This document shows positions 32,575-45,262 of a stretch of DNA of 64,000 nucleotides, piece after piece. Position 1 is the first letter of the stretch. The number at the start of each line of letters is the position of its first letter. A program made the translations under genes and the position numbers. Under the pieces are notes generated by a model. That model was not told the DNA's origin. It searched no databases and saw only the letters and a list, made by a program, of their open reading frames with translations. Origin of the DNA: Scalesia atractyloides (Eukaryota; Streptophyta; Magnoliopsida; Asterales; Asteraceae); assembly GCA_947069175.1 (NCBI GenBank), contig CAMTDV010000003.1, positions 46,711,194 through 46,775,193 of the forward strand, read 5' to 3'.

Positions 32575-33420
32575 AGCACGATAGAGAGATGGTTCTACAT
32601 GTTCACCATTCCGTCTGGAGTAATCCCATGATTTTGAGCTAATGGAGTTCCCAAAGGCTTTGAGTCATCCATCTGAAATCGCTTGGTTTGATGGATAAAA
32701 ATCCCTTCCTTTGATTGCTGAGCCTGCAAACCTAAAAAGAAAGTCATTTCTCCCATTGCGCTCATCTCGAACTTCTCCTGCATAACATGTTCGAATTCTT
32801 TGCACATTCGAGTGTTAGTAGACCCAAATATAATATCATCAACATAAACCTGTACTAGCAGCAAGTCCTTGTCCTGTTCCTTGATGAAGAGAGTACAGTC
32901 GATCAGGCCTCGTCGAAAACCATTCTTCAACAGATAGGTAGACAACGTTTCATACCAATCCCTCAGAGCTTGATGAAGACCATATAAAACCTTGTTGAGA
33001 AGCCAAACCTTGTCAGGATGGAGTGGATCTTCAAAACCTGGTGGTTGCTCAACATATACTTCCTCTTCTACCAGACCATGAAGAAATGCACTCTTCGCAT
33101 CCATCTGATAAACGGTGAACTTCTTGAAGGACGCATAAGCCAAAAAGATTCTTATGGCCTCAAGTCGTGCAACCGGTGCATAAACTTCATTGTAATCGAT
33201 CCCTTCAACCTAATTAAAACCTTGAACAACCAATCGTGCTTTGTTTCTCACAACAACACCTCGGTCATCCTTCGTGCATTTGTACACCCATCGTGTACCA
33301 ATCTTCTTGTAGCCGTCAGGCCTGTCAACTAATTTCCAGACGCCTAACTTCTGAAACTGTTGAAGTTATTCCTGCATGGCTTCAACCCACGAGTCTTCTT
33401 TCATTTCCTCCTTCCAAGAT
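32575..33420 (-). pseudogene. Copia B reverse transcriptase
   Basis: Shows [51 protein letters not shown] and the catalytic [11 protein letters not shown] (intact). Two stops lie in the N-terminal part: a TAG at about 33212 where copia A has Gln (GFHQQEG) and a TAA at 33366-33368. Near 32680 the segment between IHQTK and RFQMDD lacks seven codons compared with copia A. The frame shifts again before RNase H. Confidence 0.93.
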
Positions 33421-34238
33421 TTTGGTTCTACTTGGCACACATAGCAGGCATAAGACCAATCATTCAGACCACCAGATTCCCTGATTTCCGAATACAATCC
33501 ATCATTCTGGTTGTTTCGAAGCTGGTTATGAGTCTGCACACCACTCTGGACATCTCCAATAATATTCTGCCGAGGATGGATATTATGAATACGAGTTTCA
33601 GACACATCAGGAACTCGAGAATTTATATCCAAATTGTTGATATTCAGATCAACAGTTAAATCGAGAGCTGGATTCGATGACGTTGTAGATGCCTGACCTT
33701 CAGTCGTTCCTTGAGGTTGAATATTCGACGTATCATTTGAAAATCTAGGAACCGCACCAGAGGTAGCTTTATTCGCATCGTGAAACTCATCGTCTTCTGA
33801 TGAAACATTATAATCCGTAGCGTCTTCGAATTCCTCATTTTGAACAAGATTGTTAACCGAAGTCGACGCTTGAGGGTTAACAAGAATTGGTCGAACTAAT
33901 GACGAGTCTACTACAGTATCACTTTCCAAAAGCATCTGAGCAGCAGCTGGTGTGTCATCAAAAGTTGGCAGATTAAAGAAGTCAAACAGCCCATCGTAGT
34001 CAAACATCCAAGGAGCACCCGAAGCTCTTGTAGCTTCTGTATATCTCCGAACCTTGACTTCACCCCATTCTTCAATCTTCTTCGAAGACAAATTCCATAC
34101 CCGGAAATCAGGAGTAGCATATCCAAGAAAGAAACCTTCGATAGCCTTGGGACCAAACTTTCCATGTGGGTCGATCATAGTGCTTGGAGCTCCAAAAGGT
34201 TCTAAGAAAGAAATATCCGGTTTCCTTTTATGTAACAC
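33366..34238 (-). pseudogene. Copia B integrase C-terminus and linker to RT
   Basis: A single frame of 290 codons. It begins KRKPDISFLEPFGAPS and GKFGPKAIEGFFLGYATPDFRVW, the conserved end of copia integrase, then an Asp/Ser/Asn/Thr-rich variable linker (DATDYNVSSEDDEFHDAN), IHNIHPRQNIIGDVQSG and ends in EPKSWKEEMKEDSWVEAMQE, the start of the RT domain (DUF-type RVT_2 entry), stopped by TAA at 33366. Confidence 0.88.
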
Positions 34239-34975
34239 TCAAAGCATATCTTCCCATGTCTCTTCATCGTTAGAACTCTATTCATTGTGTAGCACGCAGT
34301 AGCAACAGCTTCTCCCCAAAATTGAACAGGAAGTTCTGATTCTACTAACATGGTTCTTGCAGTTTCAATGAGAGTTCTATTCTTCCTCTCAGCGACGCCA
34401 TTTTGTTGTGGAATGTATCAAGAACTATACTCATGCAGAATACCCTTTGAGGAACAGTACTCGCCCATAACTTGATTCTTGAATTCCGTGCCATTGTCGG
34501 TTCTGATTCTCCTTACCTTTAGATTGAATATATTTTCTAAAAGAGTCAGGAGATTCTTGAGGATAGTAGGAACTTCACTCTTGTGTGCCAGCATGTTTAC
34601 CCATGAGAATCTGGAATAGTCATCAGTAACTACCAGACAATAAGAATCACCAAAGGTTGTCTTGTGTTTCATAGGTCCAAAGAGGTCCATATGAAGATGT
34701 TCCAGTGGCATATTCACAGTGTTGATCTTCTTCACAGGATGGGATTTTCTCGCTTGTTTCCCTTTCTTGCATGATACACAAACGTCTTGAAGATGAAAAT
34801 TCTTCACTGGTACACCATTCACTAGATTGTTCTTCACCAAACAGTTCATTTTCCTCAGGTGACTGTGTCCCATACGTCTGTGCCAGGAGATTGATTCCTT
34901 CTCGGTGGCTTTAGAGACAAAACATGTGACTTGTGCAGATGTTGTAATAGCTTGGCTCATATCAAGAATATACAA
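34239..34975 (-). pseudogene. Copia B integrase core
   Basis: GAG-pre-integrase HRRMGHSHLRKMNCLVKNNL and the HHCC-like CVSCKKGKQARKSH precede HMDLFGPMKHK, VVTDDYSRFSW and RTDNGTEFKNQVMGEYC. A TGA (about 34427-34429) splits the frame before YIPQQNGVAERKNRTLIE; the family has Arg at that codon (CGA to TGA type). All three catalytic acids (Asp, Asp, Glu) are present, in contrast with copia A. Another frame change occurs near 34240. Confidence 0.92.
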
Positions 34976-35008
34976 ATCATTAATTCTTGGAGCTGACAGG
35001 AGAATCCA

Positions 35009-35344
35009 TTACTTCGGGATTTTGAATCCAGGCTTCAATACATAACAATCGGCATCATCAAAATGTACCGTGAACTTCTTGTCGCATATTTGAGAAACGC
35101 TAAGAAGATTGTGATCAATTTGCCGCACATAATTGATCTTGTTGAAGCTCACAACACCATTGGAGACCATTCCTTTTCTAGTGATGTATCCGCCTTTGTT
35201 ACCAGCAAAAGCAACATAACCACCCCTAATACTTTTCACATCATATAGGAGCCGCAAGTCGCCCGTCATGTGCCTTGATGCTCCACTATCAACAATCCAA
35301 TGACTGTTTACAGTTCCTCCTGGAACACCCTGCACATTCCACAA
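35009..35344 (-). pseudogene. Copia B protease and pre-integrase
   Basis: HWIVDSGASRHMTGDLRLL gives an intact DSGA aspartic protease site; GKGxxSNG-type residues and NLLSVSQICDKKFTVHFDD follow. A TAA stop at 35009-35011 lies where copia A reads KIPEEWIL, so the frame is broken just before the integrase piece at 34975. Confidence 0.92.
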
Positions 35345-35350
35345 ACAAGA

Positions 35351-37972
35351 TTAGTTTGAGATGGGGACCCAAGCCTTTGTGGTCTTGGGCCATCCCTTAT
35401 CATCGAGAAATGTAATCTCAATTACTTGATGATTAACAAACTGAGAAACTCCTTTTGAACCATTACCGGTCTTCTGTTTCCAAGATCCTTGTTTATTACC
35501 AGATTTACTATTATTTACAGCTTTAACGGTATCTGGTTTTATTGACTTTGAATATCTTTTATCCTTTTTCGAAGAATCCAATTTTAAAGCTTTCTCAACT
35601 GCTTTTATTTGTTTACGTTTTTGTTTCTCTTTTTGATCCTTAATGATTCGTTTATCTTGAGTCGGAGAAACAGATTTACGTTTGCAAGTTGGTTCATGAG
35701 GAGCTTTCTCTATACATCTTGATGTGGCTGGATTTTGACAATCCTTTATAACGTGGCCAAATTCTCCACATTTGAAACATGTTCTCCTTTCAACAAAACT
35801 AGGAGATTGTGTTTCTCGGCTTGATGTTGAATTTGTGGATCTTGAGGTACTGGGTTCATTTTCATTACATCCATTAGTGCATTGGGTGTAATTGTTTTGA
35901 CTATTTCTTTCCAAAATCTTAACTTTCTTTACAAAATCAACATTATATTTTCCTTGAAAAGTTTCGACTTTATCAGTACCTTTAGAACTTACAAATTTAA
36001 CAGTTTTAGCCTTTTTCTAGTAACGAGAGCCTTTTGTTTCAACCTTCGGTTGAGAAACTGTAGGCTTTTCAACTCGCTTCCATTTTTTCTTTTGAAGTGG
36101 ATAATGGTTGTGTTTTGGTTGACTTTTTCTTCTCTAAAGGTTTGGTTGTTGACTTTTCAAAAACCTGATCTATAGAGATTGGATTTACGTTTTTAATTGG
36201 AAAATCTTTGTTTGAATAGATTTTCTTTTCTCCAACCAAAGTATACAACACATTATCTACTTCTTGTGTAGACACACTTGTCTTCACAGATTTCTTAGGA
36301 ACAGTTTCTTGATTCTCAACAGATTGAGTACTAGGAGTAGCAGACAATTCTACTCTTTTTCTTTCATCAAGAGGCTGATCCTGATCATCATTTCTTGATT
36401 CATCATCTGATGTATTCATCAGACGATGAACTTTCTGGTTTGCTGGGTTCTTGAGAGGAATTGCCTAGTTTGAACCCTAACCCTGCTGCGAATTCCTCAG
36501 GTACAGAGGGTTCAAAACGAGGCATCTCCTCTTCATCAGGCATTTTGGTATAGATGTGTTTCATTGGGGGTGGACACGACTTATACCCTATGCATTGAGC
36601 ATCTCCCTTTAGTTTTTGAACTTCAATGATATGATCAAGCACATATTGGGAGTTAGAATAACTTTCCAATTTGCGTTTGATCGAATCATATTCGCATTTG
36701 ACGATGGCTAACTCTTTCTTTGTTTCTTCTAGGAGATTAATGTAATTATTAATTCTTGTCTGTTGATTCAAAACTGTTTTTGTCAATTCAGAAACACTTT
36801 TCTTAAGGTTTCTATTACAGATTTGAACTCTTTTTCATTTCTAGTTAGTGCCAAATTCGCCTCTTTGCATTTTGATAGTTCAACAACTAAATTCTGATTA
36901 TGACTGTTGACGGTTTCATATTTTATTTTCAATTCAACACAGTCATTGCAAACAGTAGGAGGTTTAGAATTTTCCTGTTTTGAAGAACCTTCAACATTTG
37001 CCATAAAGGCAGTGTGATGAGGAAAAGCTGCACCATCTGTAGAGAGTGTCTCTGTCTCTTTTTCCGCAGCTTCTGCATTCCTCGTCATGCCTACCTTTTC
37101 AAATTTCAACATCTCAGCTTCACTCAGCAACTCTTCAACCTCAGCGTCACTTCCTTTCTTCACACTAGAATCAGATCCATAACCATCTGAACTTAAACAT
37201 TCTTCATCAGAACTACCAGCATCCCCAGATGTATCATCACTATTTTGAGTGTTGATGCTATGATCATGCTTGTTTTGATCCATGATCCTTGCATAGCATG
37301 CAGTTCTTCCATTGTTCTCAGTTCCCAACTGTACTAACCAATCGCATTCTTCATCAGACTGAACTACCATAGCTCTGTGCGTGTTTGAAGGTCCTGATTG
37401 ATTGGTGTTGTTAGAGTTGCCAACAGCTACTATTCTTCTTTCGTTTTTGTACTGTGCTGTGTTGGATGGTTAAGACTGATTACAAAAGGGGTTGTGATTT
37501 CCTTCCTTGCTGGGTCTTGTGCATTCCCGCTTAAAGTGATCTCTTTTTCCGCAGTTGAAGCAAGTGACGGCGGTTTTGTCAAAGCCGTATTTTGTATCCT
37601 TCTTGCTTTCCAAACGGGTTCTACCCGTTCTTCTCATATAATCCTTCGCTCTTTTCATAGCGCTTGCAAATGCCCACTTAATGTCCATCAGCTCCATTTC
37701 ATCTCGGTCAATTTGTTCGTAGTCTTCGTTCGTCAAATTGATATTCCCTATTTGACCTGCAACTAAACCACAACATGAACTGACCATGGTTTTAGAAGTT
37801 CTGCATGTTCCTGTGCAACTTCTACATTGATTTTGGAGAGATTTTACGTGTCAAGTTTGACAGTGTTGGGATTTGCCGATTGACTGTTGCTACCATAGAA
37901 AGCTTGATGAGGAGCTTGTTGTGGAGCTTTATGTGCTAAATCCCTTGGCTGTGGAAGGAAGGCTTTCGTGCG
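35351..37972 (-). pseudogene. Copia B gag, N-terminally truncated
   Basis: Pieces in order from 5': YGSNSQSANPNTVKLD (about 37850-37900), GNINLTNEDYEQIDRDEMEL and a first CCHC knuckle, CFNCGKRDHFKREC (about 37518-37560); an acidic Ser/Asp-rich piece (36783-37370, SSDEECLSSDGYGSDSS); a Lys/Glu helical piece (36403-36786); a Thr/Ser/Lys piece (36069-36419); and a second knuckle, CFKCGEFGHVIKDC (35739-35780), in 35351-35914. The capsid N-terminus that copia A keeps at 12067-12633 is absent because the sequence breaks at 37972/37973 against the tandem array. The pieces are broken by several frame changes and stops. Confidence 0.9.
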
Positions 37973-39196
37973 TCCCTTAATTATGAACTTTATTAGGTAG
38001 GATAGATGTTTCTAATACATTTCTTGTCTTCATTTAAAAAGATTAGCCCTAAACTTTCATGCACAAGATACTAACGCAATAAAAAAAATAAAACATCCAA
38101 AACAGAGTGGTCTATAAACCCATACGATCGAACTCCCTCCGTGTAAACGGTACCAACTGAATGCCCACCACATTGCGCGAGGAATTCTACTAGTTGTCAA
38201 TGAAAGCATAAACTTATTTGTATTTATTTGTTTCATGTTTTTTCATTTAAATAAACGAACATAAAAAATCTAAATGAACAAATATAAGTGAACGTCCACG
38301 AACGTAAATGAACGAACTACACATATGATCACTAATGCAGACGAACTTCACGCTATGAACGGTTCATTGATTGTTCGGTTCATATAAAGAGCTAGTGTAA
38401 TTCTAAAAAAGTATAAAGAGTTGATTGGAGAAACCATAATTTGATTGATTGAAAAAATAGAAATTTTTACATAATAAAAAATAGATACTTAATTAATTTA
38501 ACAGAAATATTAAAAAACTTTAACATGTTGGTTAAAAAACAAAAGGCAAATACAAGATAAACAAAGGAACACCATTTTGGTAAATAACTTTCAAGAAACA
38601 CCATTTTGGTAAATATTTTTTCCACCAAAACTAATTTAGCAAAAAACTATAATTTTCTTAATAAGGTAGTATAGATGTATCCGAAGTCTTGTGCTCCTCT
38701 CATAAGGACTCGTAACTTGTAACTATATAAAAATGTGATTATTAATTTCATCTTAATCATATTGAAGATGGGAAAAAAGCAGAGTAATATTCAAACACAA
38801 CATAAAACACACAAAATGAGTTTATTCATCCCATCAATGAATGATAAACCTGAACACAAAGAATACCAAATATGATATTCAACTGGATCTATAAATTTTT
38901 TAATCTTTTTTTCTTCGAGGAACGGGAACTGAGATAGATCTATGATTAATCAGTGACATCGATTTTAAACGACAAAATTCTTCATTAAATGATTATGATT
39001 CTAGTGAGCTGTAAACGAATGTGAATGATTTGACGGAGATCGAGAATCGATCTTTGACGATATAGAAAGACTGATTAGGTTTTTAGTATTGATAGATAGA
39101 TGGAAACGATGGTGTGGGTAAGGATCAACATGCATAGAAAGATGGATGTTGGATTGAATGGAGGAGAAAGAAGAATCAGAGAAGAGGGAGGAAGAG

Positions 39197-39250
39197 AAAC
39201 CCTAGTTCTTGTGATGTTTATTTGTAAACGGGTTTAAAAGCCTTATATAC
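39197..39250 (-). promoter_or_regulatory. Promoter-like block, array unit 1
   Basis: On the minus strand TATATAAGG (39241-39249) is followed about 36 bp later by CTAGGGTTTCTC (telo-box type, 39197-39205) and then a CT-rich run like a plant 5' UTR. The other units have TTTATAAGG at the same place (40617-40626, 42000-42009, 43385-43394). Confidence 0.5.
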
Positions 39251-40559
39251 CTAGATCCGAACGTAGTGAATACGGGTCCGAATTACCCATCACCAAAATA
39301 GTGATGTGAGTTTTGGCGAGAGATTATTGAATTGAGGCCCTAGATGGGGGGCATGTGTCCCTTAATTATGAACTTTATTAGGTAGGATAGATGTTTCTAA
39401 TACATTTCTTGTCTTGATTAAAAAGATTAGCCCTAAAATTTCATGCACAAGATACTAACGAAATAAAAAAATAAAACCTCCAAAACAGAGTGGTCTATAA
39501 ACCCATACGACCGAACTCCCTCCGTGTAAACGGTACCAACCGAATGCCCACCACATTGCGCGAGGAATTCTAATAGTTGTCAATTAAAGCATAAACTTAT
39601 TCCTATTTGTTTGTTTCATGTTTTTCATTTAAATAAACGAACATAAAAAATCTAAATTAACAAATATAAGTGAACATCCATGAACGTAAATGAAGGAACT
39701 AAACATGTGATCACTAATGCAGACGAACTTCATGCTATGAACGGTTCATTGATTGTTCGGTTCATATAGAGAGCTAGTGTAATTCTAAAGAAGTATAAAG
39801 AGTTGATTGGAGAAATCAAAATTTGATTGATTGAAAAATAGAAATCTTTACATAATAGAAAATAGATACTTGATTAATTTAATAGAAATATTAAAAAACT
39901 TTAATATGTTGGTTAAAAAAGAAAAGGCATATATAAGATAAACAAAGGAACACCATTTTGGTAAATAACTTTCAAGAAACACCATTTTGGTAAATATTTT
40001 TTCCACCAAAACTAGTTTAGGAAAAAAAATTCAATTTTCTTAATAAGGTAGTATAGATGTATCCGAAGTCTTGTGCTCCTCTCATAAGGACTCGTAACTT
40101 GTAACTATATAAAAATATGATTATTAATTTCATCTTAATCATATTAAAGAAGGGAAAAAAGCAGAGTAACATTCAAACACAACAAAAAACACACAACATG
40201 AGTTTATTCATCCCATCAATGAAGGATAAACCTGAACACAATGAATACCAAAGATGATATTCAACTGGATCTATAAGTTTTTTAATCTTTTTTTCTTCCG
40301 GGAGAGGGAACTGAGATAGATCTATGATTAATCAGTGACATGGATTTTAAACGACAAAATTCTCCATTAAATGATTATGATTCTGGTGAGCTGTAAACGA
40401 ATGTGAATGATTTGACGGAGATCGAGAATCGATCTTTACGATATAGAAAGACTGATTAGGTTTTTAGTATTGATGATGGAAACGATGGCTTGGGTAAGGA
40501 TCAACATGTATAGAAAGATGGATGCTGGATTGAACGGAGGAGGAAGAAGAATCAGAGAA

Positions 40560-40626
40560 GAGGGAGGAAGAGTAACCCTAGTTCTTGTGATGTTTGTTTG
40601 TAAACGGGTTTAAAAGCCTTATAAAC
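40560..40626 (-). promoter_or_regulatory. Promoter-like block, array unit 2
   Basis: Minus strand GTTTATAAGG (40617-40626), then the telo-box-like CTAGGGTTAC (one base changed, 40573-40582) and CT-rich tract. Confidence 0.45.
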
Positions 40627-41939
40627 CTAGATCCGAACGTAGTGAATACAGGTCCTAATGACCCATCACCAAAATAGTGATGTTGTGAGTTTTGGCAGGA
40701 GAATAGTGAATTGAGGCCCTAGATGGGGGACATGTGCCCCTTAATTATGAACTTTATTTGGTAGGATAGATGTTTCTAATACATTTCCTGTCTTCATTTA
40801 AAATGATTAGCCCTAAAATTGTGCACAAGATACTAACACAATAAAAAAAATAAAACCTCCAAAACAGAGTGGTCTGTAAACCCATACGGTCGAACTCCCT
40901 CCGTGTAAACGGTACCAACCGAATGCCCACCACATTGCGGAGGAATTCTACTAGTTGTCAATTAAAGCATATACTTATTCCTATTTGTTTGTTTCATGTT
41001 TTTCACTTAAATAAACGAACATAAAAAATCTAAATTAACAAATATAAGTGAACATCCACGAACGTAAATGAAGGAACTAAACATGTGATCACTAATGCAG
41101 ACGAACTTCACGCTATGAATGGTTCATTGATTGTTCGGTTCATATAAAGAGATAGTGTAATTCTAAAAAAGTATAAAGAGTTGATTGGAGAAATCAAAAT
41201 TTGATTGATTGAAAAAATAGATATCTTTACATAATAGAAAATAGATACTTGATTAATTTAATAGAAATATTAAAACACTTTAATATGTTGGTTAAAAAAG
41301 AAAAGGCAAATATAAGATAAACAAAGGAACACCATTTTGATAAATAACTTTCAAGAAACACCATTTTGGTAAATATTTCTTCCACCAAAACTAGTTTAGG
41401 AAAAAACTTCAATTTTCTTAATAAGGTAGTATAGATGTATCCGAAGTCTTGTGCTCCTCTTATAAGGACTCGTAACTTGTAGCTATATAAAAATATGATT
41501 ATTAATTTCATCTTAATCATATTGAAGAAGGGAAAAAAGCAGAGTAATATTCAAACACAACATAAAACATACAACATGAGTTTATTCATCCCATCAATGG
41601 ATGATAAACCTGAACACAATGAATACCAAAGATGATATTCAACTGGATCTACAAGTTTTTTAATCTTTTTTTCTTCCGGGAGCGGGAACTGAGATAGATC
41701 TATGATTAATCAGTGACATCGATTTTAAACGACAAAATTCTTCATTAAATGATTATGATTCTGGTGAGATGTAAACGAATGTGAATGATTTGACGGAGAT
41801 CGTGATTGATCTTTGACGATATAGAAAGACTGGTTAGGTTTTTAGTATTGATAGAGAGATGGAAACGATGGCGTGGGTAAGGATCAACATGTATAGAAAG
41901 ATGGATGCTGGATTGAATGGAGGAGGAAGAAGAATTAGA

Positions 41940-42009
41940 GAAGATGGAGGAAGAGAAACCCTAGTTCTTGTGATGTTTGTTTGTAAACGGGTTTAAAAGC
42001 CTTATAAAC
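41940..42009 (-). promoter_or_regulatory. Promoter-like block, array unit 3
   Basis: Minus strand GTTTATAAGG (42000-42009), CTAGGGTTTCTC (about 41953-41964) and CT-rich tract, as in unit 1. Confidence 0.45.
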
Positions 42010-43324
42010 CTTGATCCGAACGTAGTGAATACGGGTCCGAATGACCCATCACCAAAATAGTGATGTTGTGAGTTTTAGCGGGAGAAAAGTGAATTGAGGC
42101 CCTAGATGGGGGACATGTGTCCCTTAATTATGAACTTTATTTGGTAGGATAGATGTTTCTAATACATTTCCTGTCTTCATTTAAAAAGATTAGCCCTTAA
42201 ATTTCCTGCACAAGATACTGACACAATAAAAAAATAAAACCTCCAAAACATAGTGGTCTATAAACCCATACGATCGAACTCCCTCCGTGTAAACGGTACC
42301 AACCGAATGCCCACCACATTGCACGAGGAATTCTACTAGTTGTCAATTAAAGCATAAACTTATTCCTATTTGTTTGTTTCATGTTTTTTCATTTAAATAA
42401 AGAACCTAAAAAATGTAAATGAACAAATATAAGTGAACGTCCATGAACGTAAATGAACGAACTAAACATGTGATCACTAATGCAGACGAACTTCACGCTA
42501 TGAACGGTTCATTGATTGTTCGGTTCATATAAAGAGCTAGTGTAATTCAAAAAAAGTATAAAAAGTTGATTGGAGAAATCAAAATTTGATTGTTTGAAAA
42601 AATAGAAATCTTTACATAATAAAAAATAGATACTTGATTAATTTAATAGAAATATTAAAAAACTTTAATATGTTGGTTAAAAAAGAAAAGGCAAATATAA
42701 GATAAACAAAGGAACACCATTTTGGTAAATAACTTTCAAGAAACACCATTTTGGTAAATAGTTTTTCCACCAAAACTAGTTTAGGAAAAAACTTCAATTT
42801 TCTTTAAAGGTAGTATAGATGTATCCGAAGTCTTGTGCTCCTCTCATAGGGACTCGTAACTTGTGACTATATAAAAATGTGATTATTAATATCATCTTAA
42901 TCATATTGAAGAAGGGAAAAAAGCAGAGTAATATTCAAACACAACATAAAACACACAACATGAGTTTATTCATCCCATCAATGAATGATAAACCTGAACG
43001 TAATGAATACCAAAGATGATATTCAACTGGATCTATAATTTTTTTAATCTTTTTTTCTTTCAGCAGTGGGAACTGAGATAGATCTATGATTAATCAGTGA
43101 CATCGATTTTAAATGACAAAATTCTTCATTAAATGATTATGATTCTGGTGAGCTGTAAACGAATGTGAATGATTTGACGGAGATCGAGAATGGATCTTTG
43201 ACGATATAGAAAGACTGATTAGGTTTTTAGTATTGATAGAGAGATGGAAACGATGGGGTGGGTAAGGATCAACATGTATAGAAAGATGGATGCTGGATTG
43301 AATGGAAGAGGAAGAAGAATCAGA

Positions 43325-43394
43325 GAAGAGGGAGGAAGAGAAACCCTAGTTCTTGTGATGTTTGTTTGTAAACGGGTTTAAAAGCCTTATAAAC
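43325..43394 (-). promoter_or_regulatory. Promoter-like block, array unit 4
   Basis: Minus strand GTTTATAAGG (43385-43394), CTAGGGTTTCTC (about 43338-43349) and CT-rich tract. Confidence 0.45.
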
Positions 43395-44193
43395 CTAGAT
43401 CCGAATGTAGTGAATACGGGTCCGAATGACCCATCACCAAAATAGTGATGTTGTGAGTTTGGCGGGAGAATAGTGAAGTGAGGCCCTAGACGGGACATGT
43501 TTCCCTTAATTATGAACTTTATTAGGTAGAATAGATGTGTCTAATACATTTCTTGTCTTCATTTAAAAAGATTAGCCCTAAAATTCCCTGCACAAGATAC
43601 TAACACAATAAAAAAAATAAAACCCCAAAACAGAGTGGTCTGTAAACCCATACGATCGAACTCCCTTCGTGTAAACGGTACCAACCGAATGCCCACCACA
43701 TTGCGCGAGGAATTCTAATAGTTGTCAATTAAAGCATAAACTTATTCCTATTTGTTTGTTTCATGTTTTTTCATTTAAATAAACGAAAATAAAAAATCTA
43801 AATGAACAAATATAAGTGAACGTCCACGAACGTAAATGAACGAACAAAACATGTGATCACTAATGCAGACGAACTTCACGCTATAAACGGTTCATTGATT
43901 GTTCGGTTCATATAAGGAGCTAGTGTTGATGAAAAAAAAAAGAGTTAATTCAAAATTTGATTGATTGAAAAAATAGGAATATTTACATAATAAAAATAGA
44001 TACTTGATTAACTTAATAGAATTATTAAAAAACTTTAAAATGTTGGTTAAAAAAGAAAAGGTAAATATAAGATAAACAAAGGAACACCATTTTGGTAAAT
44101 AACTTTCAAGAAACACCATTTTGGTAAATATTTTTTTCACCAAAACTAGTTTCGGAAAAAACTTCAATTTTCTTAATAAGGTAGTATAGATGT

Positions 44194-44747
44194 AGATAAG
44201 TTAGATGTTTGTTCATTCCATTCTTTTGTATCCCTTTACATTCGTGAATTGTTCATTTAGATTTATAACGAACGGATATAAACTAGGTTTGTTTATTTTA
44301 CTGGAGTTTGAGTTCGAGCTCGGTTCATTTCAAGCTCTATATCTAAGCTCAAACTCAGCTCATGTGTAGTTTTTCAAGTTCAAGTTTGGTTCGTGCTGTA
44401 CTTGTTTAATATTTATCAGTTCATTTTATACATTTTTAATAATTTTTCTATATATCTTAATTATAATTTTATGTATAACATGCTACATATTATGTAATTA
44501 TTTTTATCATAGTTCCATATATAACAATAATAGTTATATAAATTTAATTAATATTTTAAATAGAATATTTTTAAATAATTGGCTCCTTTAGGCTTGTGGG
44601 TCAGCACGAGCTCAATAAGTGAAGTTCGGGCTCAAGCCCAAACTCATGTATTAAATAATCTTATTTTTAGGTTCGTTCTCGTTTAAGATTGATCAATTTA
44701 AACATTTAGCATGTCAATCTTGAGTAACTTATGAGCATCATGACTTG
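44194..44747. other. Low-complexity AT-rich spacer
   Basis: No gene. It contains degenerate GAGCTC/AAGCTC words (GAGTTCGAGCTCGG, AAGCTCAAACTCAGCTC, GAGCTCAATAAG) typical of old plant repeat sequence and AT-rich stretches. It is the left flank of gypsy 3; the same flank continues at 58674. Confidence 0.6.
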
Positions 44748-44752
44748 CTTAT
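44748..44752. repeat. Target-site copy of gypsy 3 (CTTAT), left
   Basis: CTTAT precedes the 5' LTR and CTTAC follows the 3' LTR at 58674-58678; they differ at one base by a C/T change. Confidence 0.75.
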
Positions 44753-45262
44753 TATAATACCTCGTAAAATCGTGTCCAATAGTATAGTGACACGTGTTGT
44801 ATTTTAAATTCAGTCTATTAAAGACCAATAAGGACTAAAGGTGTCAACATGCTCAAAACTTGGCCTCTGAGTGACTGATATGTCGACATGCCTAGCCTCT
44901 GAGTTACTGATATGGGAACATGCATAAAATGAGCCTCTGAGTGATCCTTTACGAAGTCCTAACTCTCTACGAGCCATTTATTGGACGAGAGGGTTCAATT
45001 CTGTAAAAATGTAAAAGTCGGACAATGGAGGATTAAAAGTGTCAACATGTTAATTTATACCTCTAAGTGACCTTTTAACGAACCAAGAGCTCGACAATGT
45101 CTGGCCATAATCCCGGGTATGCAAAAATTGGCTACGGAGGGCTAAATATGCTAAAAGGGTCTTTTAGAAGGGTTAAGGGTGTTTAATAAGTTGAGGGGCT
45201 AAATGTGGCAAATTTTGAAAACTGACATGGGGCGCTCGCGGGGCGTGAGAGGCAAGGGTTGT

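Larger units (their letters stand above)
29575..37972 (-). mobile_element. Copia B, 5'-truncated SIRE-like element
   Basis: Minus-strand element with 3' LTR (29575-30276), polypurine tract, a 1.7 kb 3' noncoding region, RNase H, RT, integrase, protease and most of gag. It ends inside gag at 37972, where the tandem array begins; the gag N-terminus, leader, primer site and 5' LTR are missing. It is inserted in copia C gag. It is the best preserved pol in the window, with a few stops and one in-frame deletion. Confidence 0.93.
37973..44193. repeat. Tandem array, about 4.5 units of 1.38 kb
   Basis: Units start (TCCCTTAATTATGAAC) at 37973, 39358, 40737, 42120 and 43502, so periods are 1385, 1379, 1383 and 1382 bp. 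The fifth stops after about 692 bp at 44193. Units are very alike, with point changes and short indels. No protein is supported across units. Each full unit has an AT-rich half and, near its end, a promoter-like block on the minus strand. Units begin next to the truncated copia B gag; neither side shows a retrotransposon end. Confidence 0.95.

Noticed and set aside
41227..44167. Similar hydrophobic ORFs of about 60-97 residues on the minus strand in array units 3, 4 and 5
   Set aside because: They lie in AT-rich repeat sequence and are alike only because the units are. The frame is broken in units 1 and 2.
37973..44193. CRISPR-like array
   Set aside because: Units are 1.38 kb and contiguous, without spacers, in plant DNA.
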